Shown: in pieces, positions 36,372 through 44,753 of the stretch
Position numbering within the stretch: the first letter of the stretch is position 1
Layout: every line of letters begins with the position of its first letter
Assembly (NCBI RefSeq): GCF_023898865.1
Contig: NZ_JAGSOV010000034.1
Location: forward strand, 1-64,000
From: Pseudonocardia humida
GTDB lineage: Bacteria > Actinomycetota > Actinomycetes > Mycobacteriales > Pseudonocardiaceae
Length of the DNA: 64,000 nt
Direction: 5' to 3'
Program-made: the position numbers and the translations under genes
Notes under the pieces: generated by a model
What the model was told of the DNA's origin: nothing
What the model saw: only the letters and a program-made list of their open reading frames with translations
Database searches by the model: none

Positions 36372-37022
36372 TTACGCGATGGAGCGCACGGGGGAACCCT
36401 CGGAGTCGTCGGCCACGCTCTCGGCCCGGTTGACGGCGTGCAGCAGCAGCCCGCTCTGCAGCCGGACCACCTGCGCGGTGAGCGACACCAGGTACCGGTA
36501 GCCGGCGCGGGGATCGAGCACCGTGCGCGGGGTGATGTCCGCCGCGGCGCGGAAGACGCCGCGGACCAGCTCGGCGGGCTCCCGCGGCGTCCACGCCGGA
36601 CCGGAGGGCCCGGGAGGACCCTGCACGCCGGGGACCCCGGGAGGACCGGCCGGACCGGCCTGGCCCCGCTCGCCCTGGGGGCCCTGCGGCCCGGCGTCAC
36701 CGCGCGGACCCTGCTCGCCGGGCAGGCCCCGCGGACCCTTCTCGCCCGGCTCGCCGGTCGCGCCCCGCGGACCCTGCTCCCCGCGCGGACCGGTCGCACC
36801 CTGCTCGCCACGGGCGCCCTGCTCACCGGTCGGGCCGACCGGGCCCTTCTCGCCGCGCTCGCCCGCCGGGCCCGCCGGGCCCCGCTCGCCCTTGACGCCC
36901 TGGTCTCCGACGGGACCGGTCGCGCCCTTGGAGCCGTTGTCGGCGAGGACGGCCTGGCCGTTGTCGGGCCTCGCGCCGCCGTTGTTCTTCTTGCCGACCT
37001 GCGGACCGCTCGATTGAGCCAT
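36372..37022 (-). CDS. Collagen-like Gly-X-Y repeat protein
   Basis: A 216-residue protein. A 29-residue hydrophilic N-terminus is followed by 38 uninterrupted Gly-X-Y triplets (residues 30-143), then a compact 70-residue C-terminal domain ([20 protein letters not shown] onward, ending PVRSIA). No signal peptide is visible. The triplets are rich in GPR, GEQ, GER and GPA, giving charge pairs that can stabilise a triple helix without hydroxyproline. ATG 37022 follows GGAAGGA. Neither export route nor partner is evident. It may be a structural or surface protein. Confidence 0.85.
   Translation of the reverse strand: MAQSSGPQVGKKNNGGARPDNGQAVLADNGSKGATGPVGDQGVKGERGPAGPAGERGEKGPVGPTGEQGARGEQGATGPRGEQGPRGATGEPGEKGPRGLPGEQGPRGDAGPQGPQGERGQAGPAGPPGVPGVQGPPGPSGPAWTPREPAELVRGVFRAAADITPRTVLDPRAGYRYLVSLTAQVVRLQSGLLLHAVNRAESVADDSEGSPVRSIA
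36594..36935 (-). repeat. Collagen-type Gly-X-Y triplet array
   Basis: 38 perfect Gly-X-Y triplets without a break, encoded as a 9-bp-periodic GC-rich stretch. The array occupies about half of the 216-residue protein. Confidence 0.95.
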
Positions 37023-37665
37023 TCTGATGAATCCTTCCGACGATTGTGGATGCTTTCGGCCACCGGCTCACCCGGCCACATGGGGCCGGGGACCACCGGG
37101 ATTCGCACTGCGGGATCTGCGCCGGTCGCGGCGCCGCGAACCCGACGCCGCCCGGATCGCCGTGATCGATTCCTGCCCGACAGCGGCGGTTCTCGCTCAG
37201 CGGCCGTGACGTGCTGCGCCGCGACTGCGGCGGTGACGGCCGAGCACTTCCCCGAGCCTACGCGGATCCGCGTCACCGACAAGCCGGTCGGTCATTCGTC
37301 ACATCATGTGTATCCGCGGAGCCGAGCGATGTCGACCTTTCCCGCGCGGTTCGCGGAGCCGCGCCGACGAGCAATGGGACGGCGGTGCCGGACGGCGGGA
37401 ATCCCGCACCCGGACGACGTCGCGCCGCCCGCCCGACGAGCGGGACCCGGGCCCGGCGCGCACGATGCCCGGGTGGGACGCGCACGGCGGCCCCCGGACG
37501 ACGGCCCCGGGAACGACGCGGAGAAGGTGTGCGCGGTCTGCGGGCGGCGCATCGCCCGGCCGATCCGCATCCGACGCGCACGGTGAGCGGGCCGGGCAAC
37601 CGGTACAGCAGAACGGTCCCGAACCGGTCCAGGCCGGTGGACCGGTCCGGGCCTAGTTTCGGACC
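37023..37665. other. 643-bp region with little coding evidence
   Basis: Divergent gap between the collagen-like gene and the cupin gene. It is unusually A/T-rich in patches for this genome. Notable are a 12-bp palindrome CGCGGATCCGCG (37261-37272), CACATCATGTG (37300-37310), and the inverted repeat ACCGGTCC/GGACCGGT at 37623-37646, 20 bp before the cupin start. Codon-position bias looks weak except in the short frame ending at 37586. Confidence 0.5.
37473..37586 (+). CDS. Possible 37-residue CxxC micro-protein
   Basis: GTG 37473 opens a 37-residue frame containing EKVCAVCGRRIARPIRIRRA before TGA. The CAVCGR motif resembles half a zinc ribbon such as begins DUF2256-type proteins, but the second CxxC is missing. 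There is no clear ribosome site. It may be a truncated zinc-ribbon gene or chance. Confidence 0.25.
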   Translation: MGRARRPPDDGPGNDAEKVCAVCGRRIARPIRIRRAR

Positions 37666-38067
37666 GTGCCCTCCACCCGATCCGTGCTCACCGCACTCGC
37701 CCACCAGCCCCTGCCCCCGGTTCCCGACGGCGCCGAGGTGATGACCGCCCTGGTCGAACTGCCGCCCGCCGACCCGGGCACCCCGCCGCACCGGCACTCC
37801 GGCCCCGTGTACGGCTACGTCACCGAGGGCGCCGTCGTCTTCGAGCTCGAAGGCGAACCCGAGCGGGTGATCCCGGCGGGCGGGACGTTCTCCGAACCCG
37901 GCGGCGACGTGATCCACTACCAGGCGGGCAACGCCCTCGCCGACGGGTGGAGCCGCTTCGTGGTCGTCATGCTGCACGCGCCCGGCGCACCGATGCTCGC
38001 CCTGGTCGACGAGGCCGAGCTCGCCGAGCGCCGACACCTGCGGGCACCGCGCCCGGCCAGGGGGTGA
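37666..38067 (+). CDS. Single-domain cupin protein
   Basis: A 133-residue beta-barrel protein. Cupin motif 1 is visible as PPHRHSGPVYGYVTEGAVVF and motif 2 as GGTFSEPGGDVIHY, with His ligands for a metal. Such small cupins act as dioxygenases, isomerases or sensors. GTG 37666 follows a GGACC stretch. Its stop lies 2 bp before the ATG of the next gene, so it is co-transcribed with the epimerase. Confidence 0.88.
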   Translation: MPSTRSVLTALAHQPLPPVPDGAEVMTALVELPPADPGTPPHRHSGPVYGYVTEGAVVFELEGEPERVIPAGGTFSEPGGDVIHYQAGNALADGWSRFVVVMLHAPGAPMLALVDEAELAERRHLRAPRPARG

Positions 38068-38069
38068 GC

Positions 38070-38942
38070 ATGCGCATCCTGCTCGCCGGGGCCACCGGCG
38101 TCGTCGGTCGCCGGCTCGTCCCGCTGCTGGTCGCGGGGGGCCACGACGTCACCGCGCTCACCCGCAGGCCCGAGCGCGCGGCGGGGCTGCGGGCCGCCGG
38201 GGCCCGGCCCGCCGTCGTCGACGTCCGGGACGCGGCCGCGCTGGCGGAGGCGGTCCGCGCGGCCGCGCCCGACGTGGTGGTGCACCAGCTCACCGACCTC
38301 GCCGCGGGCGACCTCGCCGCCAACGCGGCGCTGCGCGTGGCGGGCACGCGCGTCCTCGTCGACGCCGCGCTCGCCGCGGGCGCCCGGCGGATCGTCGCCC
38401 AGAGCATCGCCTGGGCCTACGCGGGCGGGGACGGCCCGGCCGACGAGGACACCCCGCTCGACCTCGACGCGCCCGAGCCGCGCCGGACCACCGTGCGCGG
38501 GGTCGCGGCGTTGGAGGACGCCGTGCGGGAGGCGCCGGAGTGGGTGCTGCTGCGCTACGGCATGTTCTACGGCCCGGGCACCTGGTTCGCCCCCGACGGG
38601 CAGCGGGCCGCGGACGCGCGCGCCGGGCGGCTCACCGCGGGTCGCGACGTCACCAGCTTCCTGCACGTCGACGACGCCGCCGCGGCGGCCGCCGCGGCGC
38701 TGGGCTGGCGGTCGGGTGCGGTGAACGTGTGCGACGACGAGCCGGCCGCCGGACGGGACTGGGTGCCGGCGTTCTGCGCCGCGGTCGGTGCCCCTCCCCC
38801 GCCCTCGTCCGAGGCGGCGCGGCGGGCGTGGGCGCGCGGCGCGGACAACCGGCGCGCGCGAGAGCGGCACGGATGGGCCCCGCGGCACCGGTCGTGGCGC
38901 GCCGGGTTCGCGCTCAGCGGGGCGGCGCCAGCACCTCGGTGA
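38070..38942 (+). CDS. NAD(P)-dependent epimerase/dehydratase-like protein
   Basis: A 290-residue atypical extended SDR. The Rossmann start is RILLAGATGVVGRRLVPLLV, with a QSIAWAYAGGDGP segment and LRYGMFYGPGTWFAP. The usual YxxxK is not obvious, so it may be a reductase-like or NmrA-like protein rather than an epimerase. ATG 38070 follows AGGGGG and is favoured over the GTG at 38064 that overlaps the cupin stop. Its 3' end overlaps the convergent MocR gene by 29 bp. Confidence 0.86.
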   Translation: MRILLAGATGVVGRRLVPLLVAGGHDVTALTRRPERAAGLRAAGARPAVVDVRDAAALAEAVRAAAPDVVVHQLTDLAAGDLAANAALRVAGTRVLVDAALAAGARRIVAQSIAWAYAGGDGPADEDTPLDLDAPEPRRTTVRGVAALEDAVREAPEWVLLRYGMFYGPGTWFAPDGQRAADARAGRLTAGRDVTSFLHVDDAAAAAAAALGWRSGAVNVCDDEPAAGRDWVPAFCAAVGAPPPPSSEAARRAWARGADNRRARERHGWAPRHRSWRAGFALSGAAPAPR

Positions 38943-40311
38943 GGGCGTCGAGCGCCCGGCGCCAGCCGTGCGCGGCAGGCGTCCCGTAGCCGACCACGAG
39001 CGCGCCCGGCCGCTGCGGCGCCGGGGTGTGCCAGTAGCCCCCGCTGTGCAGGCCGTGCACCAGCACGCCGGCGCGCTCGGCGGCCGCGAGCGCGCGCCGC
39101 TCCTGCTCGACCGACCCGAGCGGCAGCAGCGCGTGCAGCCCGGCGGCCACCCCGGCCGGCGGGGGCGCCGCCACCGCGGCGAGCCGGGCGCCGAGCTCGC
39201 GCCGTCGCGCCCGGTAGACCAGCCGCATCCGCCGCACGTGCCGGTCGTACTCGCCGCGGCTGAGCAGGTCGGCCATGGCGAGCTGGTCGAGGGCCGGCAC
39301 GGCCGCCCCGGAGGTCGTCATCTCCTCGCGCAGCGGTGCCCGCAGCCACCGCGGGACGACCAGCCAGCCGATGCGCACCCCGGGTGCCAGCGTCTTGCTC
39401 GCGCTGCCGGCGAAGACGACCCGGTCCGGGTCCAGCGGCTGCATCGCGCCGACGGGCTGGCGGTCGTAGCGGAACTCGCCGTCGTAGTCGTCCTCCACGA
39501 CGAACCCGTCGTGGCGCCGGGCCCACTCGACGACCGCGGTGCGCCGCGCGGGTGCCAGCACCACCCCCCACGGGTGTTGGTGGGCGGGCGTGAGCAGGGC
39601 GATCGCCGGTCCCGCCGGGAACCCCGCCGGATCGGCGCCGCGCGCGTCGACGGCCAGCGGCACCACGACCTGCCCCGCGGCCCCCAGCACCCGGCGGTGC
39701 AGCGCGAAGCCCGGGTCCTCGACCGCGGCCCGGCTGATGCCCAGAGCGTGCGCGGTCCGCGCGAGCAGCGCCAGCGCCTGCGTGAACCCCGCCGTGACGA
39801 CGACGGCATCCGGATCGGCCCGCACGCCGCGGGTGCGCGCGACGTGCTCGGCGACGGCGGCCCGCAGCCGTGGGAGACCGCCCGGGGCGGCGTAGTCCAG
39901 CGCCGCGGTGCTCCCGCCGAGCACGCGCCGCACGGCGCCGGCCCAGGCCGCCCGCGGGAACGCCGTGAGGTCGGGCCGCCCGGGGCGCAGGTCGATCGGC
40001 GGGGTCGGCGGGGACGGCGGGGGCGGGTGGTCGGGCGCGTGGTCCACGGCGGCCGGGAGGGCGCCGACGACGGTGGCCGAGCCGGCCACCCCCACCAGCC
40101 ACCCCTCGGCCACGAGCTGGGTGAACGCCTGCACCACCGTGCCGCGGGCCAGTCCGAGGTCGCCGGCCAGGCTGCGGGTGCCGGGCAGCCGCGTGCCGGG
40201 GGCGAGGCGGCCCGAGCGCACCGCGTCGCGCAGGGCGTTCTCCAGCGCGCGACCGACGCCCCCGCCGCCGCGCAGGTCCAGGTGCAGGTCGAGCTCACCG
40301 GTCCGGGCCAC
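38914..40311 (-). CDS. MocR/PdxR-type GntR regulator with aminotransferase domain
   Basis: A 465-residue protein. The N-terminal GntR winged helix is seen in GRLAPGTRLPGTRSLAGDLG with LARGTVVQAFTQLVAEGWL. A Pro-rich linker (PPPPSPPTPP) follows, then a fold-type I aminotransferase domain with the PLP lysine Lys306 in GSASKTLAPG. MocR proteins often sense pyridoxal phosphate and control vitamin B6 genes or amino-acid metabolism. No pdx gene is nearby; the convergent cupin-epimerase pair or a remote gene may be the target. GTG 40311 is chosen from homology. Confidence 0.92.
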   Translation of the reverse strand: MARTGELDLHLDLRGGGGVGRALENALRDAVRSGRLAPGTRLPGTRSLAGDLGLARGTVVQAFTQLVAEGWLVGVAGSATVVGALPAAVDHAPDHPPPPSPPTPPIDLRPGRPDLTAFPRAAWAGAVRRVLGGSTAALDYAAPGGLPRLRAAVAEHVARTRGVRADPDAVVVTAGFTQALALLARTAHALGISRAAVEDPGFALHRRVLGAAGQVVVPLAVDARGADPAGFPAGPAIALLTPAHQHPWGVVLAPARRTAVVEWARRHDGFVVEDDYDGEFRYDRQPVGAMQPLDPDRVVFAGSASKTLAPGVRIGWLVVPRWLRAPLREEMTTSGAAVPALDQLAMADLLSRGEYDRHVRRMRLVYRARRRELGARLAAVAAPPPAGVAAGLHALLPLGSVEQERRALAAAERAGVLVHGLHSGGYWHTPAPQRPGALVVGYGTPAAHGWRRALDALTEVLAPPR

Positions 40312-40371
40312 CGCTGCATCGAAGGCCGCGCCGGCCCGACGGGCAAGGCCCGCGCGCCGGGCGCGCCGCGC

Positions 40372-42105
40372 TCAGCCGGTGATGCCGTACTGGGCGATCT
40401 TGCGGTAGAGGGTCGAGCGGGCCAGCCCCAGCGCGGCCGCGGCGGCCACCCGGTTGTTGCCGGACTCGCGCAGCGCGTGCACGATCGCGTCGCGCTCGAC
40501 CAGGTCGACCGGGCGCAGCGTGGACCGCGGCGCGCTCTGGCAGAACTCGGGCAGGTCGGCGGCGTCGACCACCCCGACCGGACGGCGCCGCAGCGCCGCG
40601 TCGAGCGCCCCGCGCAGCTCCCGCACGTTGCCCGGCCACCCGTAGCGGGCCAGCGTCCGCAGCGCCGCCGCGGACAGCCGCACGTCGCGCCCGGGCGCCA
40701 GCTCGGCCAGCAGGCCGGTCACCAGCCGGGCGAGGTCGCCCGAACGGTTGCGCAGGGGCGGGACCGTCACCGAGTGCCCGAACGCGGTGAGCAGCCCGGC
40801 GAGGGCGCCGGGCGCCGGCTCGCAGACGGTCGCGGCGAGTCGCGCCCCGGCCCCCCGCAGCGCGCCGATCACCCCGGCGGCCACGGCGGTGTCCCACCGG
40901 TCGAGGTCGCGCAGCACGACCAGCGGCAGCGCCCCGGAGCGCGGGATCCCCTCGGCGAAGCCGCCGGCGGCGTCCGCGGGCCCGACCTCGACGACGCGCC
41001 CCCCACCGGGCAGCGCGCGGTCCACGTCGGCGAGCAGGCGCCGCCTCCCGGAACCGGGCTCGCCGACGACCAGCAGCGGCGCGCCCGCGGAGAGCGCCTC
41101 CACGGCCCCCGCCCACGCCGCCCGCCAGGCCGAGCTGGTGCCGATGGCCTCGGCCGGCGACGGCGTCCGGGGCACGGCGACCCCGACGGCCTCCCGCAGC
41201 ACCGTCACCACCGCGACCAGCCCGGCGACGGAGCCGCCGACCTCGACGGTGCTGCCCCGCATCCGGACCCGGGTGCCGGAGGGCAGGTCGAGCCGGTCGT
41301 CGACGGCGGGCCCGCGCAGCATGAGGAACCGCGCGTGGTCCTGCACCGCGACGAGGTCGCCGGGGTCGAGCAGCGTCTGCAGGGCCGTGTTCGTCAGCAC
41401 CGTCCGCCGCCCGACCGCCAGCACGGCCCGGCTGCTGCGGGCCTCGACCCGGGTGTAGAGGTCGAACAGCGCCTGCTGCTCGCCGTCCCGGTCGCGCAAC
41501 AGCGCCTCCTGGATCCGGCCGGCCGCCGAGCCGACCAGCGACAGCAGGAGCGGCGACGAGTGCTCGGCCCGGCAGCTGACGTCGAGCACGCCCTCGATCC
41601 GGCCGGTGAGCGGGTCGCGCACCGGGACGCCGGCGCACGCGTAGTCCTGCAGCTGCTCGACGAAGTGCTCGGCCCCGACGACGTGCACGGGCCCGCCGCG
41701 CTCCAGCACGGTGCCCACCCCGTTGGTGCCGACCGCGCCCTCCTCGTAGCCGAAGCCCTCGGCGAAGTTGTTGCCGTCGGCGATCCGCCCGATCGCCGTC
41801 GTGGTGTCCACCCGGACCAGCAGCCGGGCGCGGTCGTCGGTGAGCACGACGCACACCGGGATGGCGGCCACCTGGTCGGCCAGCTGCTCGATCACCGGGC
41901 GGGCGCACCGGACCAGCCGCGACTCCACGTCCAGGTCGGGGTGGAACCGGTTGGCGATGACGCCGGGGTCGACGCCGCGGGCGAGGCTGCGCCGCCAGGA
42001 GGCGGCCACGTGGCGCGGGATGCCCGGCAGCGCGACGTCGGGGTGGTCCAGGAGCTCGGCCCGTGCGGACGTGAGGAGCCGCCGACGTGCGAGGGCGTCA
42101 CCCAT
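40372..42105 (-). CDS. AcoR/MimR-like Fis-type regulator with degenerate AAA+ domain
   Basis: A 577-residue regulator: an N-terminal RHVAASWRRSLARGVDPG region typical of AcoR proteins, a GAF sensor (about residues 75-220) with EGAVGTNGVGT, an AAA+ domain, and a C-terminal Fis HTH (NNRVAAAAALGLARSTLYRK). The AAA+ domain is worn down: Walker A reads GEPGSGRRR, without the GK[ST] Lys, and the sigma54-contacting GAFTGA loop is absent. It is therefore unlikely to use sigma54. It is divergent from the Baeyer-Villiger monooxygenase, and a palindrome between them is its likely binding site. Confidence 0.9.
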   Translation of the reverse strand: MGDALARRRLLTSARAELLDHPDVALPGIPRHVAASWRRSLARGVDPGVIANRFHPDLDVESRLVRCARPVIEQLADQVAAIPVCVVLTDDRARLLVRVDTTTAIGRIADGNNFAEGFGYEEGAVGTNGVGTVLERGGPVHVVGAEHFVEQLQDYACAGVPVRDPLTGRIEGVLDVSCRAEHSSPLLLSLVGSAAGRIQEALLRDRDGEQQALFDLYTRVEARSSRAVLAVGRRTVLTNTALQTLLDPGDLVAVQDHARFLMLRGPAVDDRLDLPSGTRVRMRGSTVEVGGSVAGLVAVVTVLREAVGVAVPRTPSPAEAIGTSSAWRAAWAGAVEALSAGAPLLVVGEPGSGRRRLLADVDRALPGGGRVVEVGPADAAGGFAEGIPRSGALPLVVLRDLDRWDTAVAAGVIGALRGAGARLAATVCEPAPGALAGLLTAFGHSVTVPPLRNRSGDLARLVTGLLAELAPGRDVRLSAAALRTLARYGWPGNVRELRGALDAALRRRPVGVVDAADLPEFCQSAPRSTLRPVDLVERDAIVHALRESGNNRVAAAAALGLARSTLYRKIAQYGITG

Positions 42106-42160
42106 GCATCACACCTCCCCGTGCGACGCCTCCCATCATGCGCCGCCGTCAAGGGGGGTG

Positions 42161-42183
42161 GGGTGTCCGAAGTTCGGACACCC
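42161..42183. promoter_or_regulatory. Perfect 11-bp-arm palindrome, likely AcoR-like activator site
   Basis: GGGTGTCCGAA-G-TTCGGACACCC, in the gap between the regulator and the monooxygenase, about 64 bp before the monooxygenase ATG. The TGTCC...GGACA form resembles known AcoR/MimR-type upstream activating sequences. Confidence 0.7.
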
Positions 42184-42246
42184 GGGACCGCACCACCCGG
42201 ACATACCGTCGCGATGTCCCCCGTCACCGCCGATCAGAGGACCGCC

Positions 42247-43749
42247 ATGACCCGTGCCGCCACGGCCGAGCAGGATCGCAGCAGCACCGAGGACGGCCAC
42301 GTCGACGTGCTGATCGTCGGCGCCGGGGTGTCCGGCCTCGGCGCCGCGCACCGGCTGCGCACGCAGTTCCCCGACCGCAGCTTCACGATCCTGGAGTCCC
42401 AGGACGCCCCGGGCGGGACCTGGTGGACGCACCGGTTCCCCGGGGCCCGCTCCGACAGCGACCTGTTCACCTACGGCTACCGGCACAAGCCGTGGCGCGG
42501 GCCGTCGATCGCCGCAGGCAGCGCGATCCTGGAGTACCTCGACGAGGTCATCGAGGAGGACGACCTGGCCGGGCGCATCCGCTACCACCACAAGGTCGCC
42601 TCCGCGTCGTGGTCGTCGGCGGAGCACCGGTGGACCGTGGAGGTCACCCGCACCGACACCGGTGAGCGGCTGCGCCTGACCGCCGACTTCCTGTGGATGT
42701 GCACCGGCTACTACAACCACGAGGCCCCCTACCGCCCCGAGTGGCCGGGCCTGGACCGGTTCGAGGGCACCGTCGTGCACCCGCAGAAGTGGCCCGCCGA
42801 CCTCGACACCACGGGCAAGCGGGTGCTGGTCATCGGTTCCGGGTCGACGGCGTCGACCGTGGTCCCGGCGATCGCGCGCACGGCCGCGCACGTGACGATG
42901 CTGCAGCGCTCGCCCTCGTACTGGTTCCCCTCGCCGACGGTCCACGAGCTGGCCACCACGCTCGAACCGCTGGACCTGCCGGCCGAGTGGACCCACGAGA
43001 TCCTGCGCCGGCAGTACATCCAGCAGTTCGACTGGCTGGCCACGACCAGCCGGGAGGATCCGGACCAGGTGCACGAGTACCTGATGGAGACGATCCGGCC
43101 GCTGCTGCCCGAGGGCACCGACGTCGAGAAGCACTTCACCCCGCGCTACCGGCCGTGGCAGCAGCGGATCGCGATCGTGCCGGACGGCGACTTCTTCGAG
43201 GCGATGCGGGAGGGCAAGGTCTCGATCGCCACCGACACCATCACCGAGTTCACCGAGAAGGGCGTGCAGGTCTCCTCGGGCGAGGTGATCGAGGCCGACG
43301 TCGTGGTCACCGCCACCGGCTTCAACCTGCTGGCCTTCGGCGGCATCCCGTTCGCGGTGGACGGCGAACCGGTGGACTTCACGAAGCGGGTCACCTGGCG
43401 CGGCATGATGATCAGCGGCGTGCCGAACATGGCCTACGCCTTCGGCTACTTCCGGCACAGCTGGACGCTGCGCGTCGACCTGGTCAACGACGTCGTCGAC
43501 CGGATCTTCGCGCACATGGCCGAGCGGGGCGCGCGGACCGTCGTCCCGACGCTGCGCCCGCAGGACGCGGACATGCCCCTGCTGCCCTGGAGCGACCCCG
43601 AGAACTTCAACGCCGGCTACGTCATGCGCTCCCAGGACCGCATGTTCCGCCAGGGCGACCGGGAGCCGTGGACCCACATGCACGAGCACGACCACGAGCG
43701 CGCCGCCCTGCCCGAGGCCGACCTGGACGACGGCCTCCAGTACCGCTGA
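42247..43749 (+). CDS. Flavin-containing (Baeyer-Villiger type) monooxygenase
   Basis: A 500-residue FAD/NADPH monooxygenase. The FAD Rossmann GAGVSG begins at residue 25. The BVMO fingerprint FEGTVVHPQKWP spans residues 172-183, matching FxGxxxHxxxWP. The second Rossmann is VIGSGSTAST, and the ATGF motif VVTATGFNLL follows. It turns ketones into esters or lactones. ATG 42247 is preferred for its GAGG site; ATG 42214 is in frame but lacks one. A hydrolase follows immediately, as in ketone-degradation operons. Confidence 0.9.
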   Translation: MTRAATAEQDRSSTEDGHVDVLIVGAGVSGLGAAHRLRTQFPDRSFTILESQDAPGGTWWTHRFPGARSDSDLFTYGYRHKPWRGPSIAAGSAILEYLDEVIEEDDLAGRIRYHHKVASASWSSAEHRWTVEVTRTDTGERLRLTADFLWMCTGYYNHEAPYRPEWPGLDRFEGTVVHPQKWPADLDTTGKRVLVIGSGSTASTVVPAIARTAAHVTMLQRSPSYWFPSPTVHELATTLEPLDLPAEWTHEILRRQYIQQFDWLATTSREDPDQVHEYLMETIRPLLPEGTDVEKHFTPRYRPWQQRIAIVPDGDFFEAMREGKVSIATDTITEFTEKGVQVSSGEVIEADVVVTATGFNLLAFGGIPFAVDGEPVDFTKRVTWRGMMISGVPNMAYAFGYFRHSWTLRVDLVNDVVDRIFAHMAERGARTVVPTLRPQDADMPLLPWSDPENFNAGYVMRSQDRMFRQGDREPWTHMHEHDHERAALPEADLDDGLQYR

Positions 43750-43773
43750 TCCCCCGCCCCCAGGAGACACGCC

Positions 43774-44589
43774 ATGCCCCGCATCCCCGTCCGCACCGGG
43801 ACCACGCTCAACTACGAGATCACCGGCGACGGCGAGCCGCTGCTGCTGATCATGGGAACCTCCGGCGCCGTCCCGCTCTGGGGCGAGGTGGTGTCCCGGC
43901 TCGCCCAGACCCACCGCGTCATCGCCTACGACAACCGCGGCCTGGGCGGCAGCGACCGCGGCACCGGCCCGATCTCGGTCGCCTCGCTCGCCGAGGACGC
44001 CTCCGCCCTGCTGGAGGCGCTGGAGGTGCCCAAGGCGCACGCGATGGGCTGGTCGCTCGGTTCGGCGATCGTGCAGGAGCTCGCGCTCGCCCACCCCGAC
44101 CAGGTCGCCTCGGCCCTGCTCTACGCGACGTGGGGCCGCGCCGACGGGTTCCAGCGCTCGGTGCTCACCGCCCTGCGCCTGCCCTACGTGCACCGCGACA
44201 TGGAGTCGGCGCTCGCCAGCGCCGGCCTCGCGTTCTCCCCGCAGCTGCTCGACCACCCGGACTTCGCGCAGATGCTGGCGCCGATGCTGCCGGCGTTCCC
44301 GCAGAACGAGGAGCAGATGCAGGTCACCGTCGAGCAGTGGGACGCCGACCTGGCCCACGACTCGATCGACCGCCTGGGCGCGATCACCGCGCCGACCCTG
44401 GTGGTCGTCGGCGAGCAGGACCTGCTGACCCCGCCGTGGCAGGCCAGGAAGGTGGCCGACGCGATACCCGGTGCCCGCTACGAGCTGGTCACCGGACCCG
44501 GGTCGAGCCACGGCATGCACATCGAGCGGCCGGAGGACCTCACGAAGATCGTCACCGGGTTCCTCGGTGAGCACGCGATGGCGGGCTGA
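43774..44589 (+). CDS. Alpha/beta hydrolase, likely ester/lactone cleaving
   Basis: A 271-residue hydrolase. Nucleophile Ser94 sits in GWSLGS, the acid is in VGEQDLLTPP, and the catalytic His is in SSHGMH. ATG 43774 follows CAGGAGA, 24 bp after the monooxygenase. Pairing with a BVMO suggests hydrolysis of the ester made from a ketone, as in acetone or alkanone pathways (inference). No signal peptide is seen. Confidence 0.92.
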   Translation: MPRIPVRTGTTLNYEITGDGEPLLLIMGTSGAVPLWGEVVSRLAQTHRVIAYDNRGLGGSDRGTGPISVASLAEDASALLEALEVPKAHAMGWSLGSAIVQELALAHPDQVASALLYATWGRADGFQRSVLTALRLPYVHRDMESALASAGLAFSPQLLDHPDFAQMLAPMLPAFPQNEEQMQVTVEQWDADLAHDSIDRLGAITAPTLVVVGEQDLLTPPWQARKVADAIPGARYELVTGPGSSHGMHIERPEDLTKIVTGFLGEHAMAG

Positions 44590-44655
44590 CCGAGCGGGGG
44601 CCGACCCCGGAGCCGGTTGCCGTCGGGCTGCGGCCGCAGTTCAATGACGGAGGCC

Positions 44656-44667
44656 GTTCTAGAACGA
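44656..44667. promoter_or_regulatory. 12-bp palindrome upstream of the R2lox gene
   Basis: CGTTCTAGAACG, a perfect dyad in the only A/T-rich patch of the 164-bp leader of the R2lox gene. It is a possible operator, though short enough to arise by chance. Confidence 0.35.
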
Positions 44668-44753
44668 GACTCCGACGAGCCGCCCGACGGCGGATGGGCC
44701 CCGGCCGATCCGCCGGTCGGGTCGCCGTGCGGCGTGGCTCCAGGAGGAGACCG

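Noticed and set aside
36594..36935. CRISPR or satellite repeat
   Set aside because: The 9-bp periodicity is explained by Gly-X-Y codons; units are neither identical nor separated by spacers.
40372..42105. Sigma54-dependent activation
   Set aside because: The GAFTGA loop and Walker A Lys are missing and I see no -24/-12 (GG-N10-GC) promoter ahead of the monooxygenase strong enough to call.
38788..42246. Long plus-strand frame open upstream of the Baeyer-Villiger monooxygenase
   Set aside because: It is antisense to the MocR and AcoR-like genes and has no homology until MTRAATAE at 42247, where the true start with a ribosome site lies.
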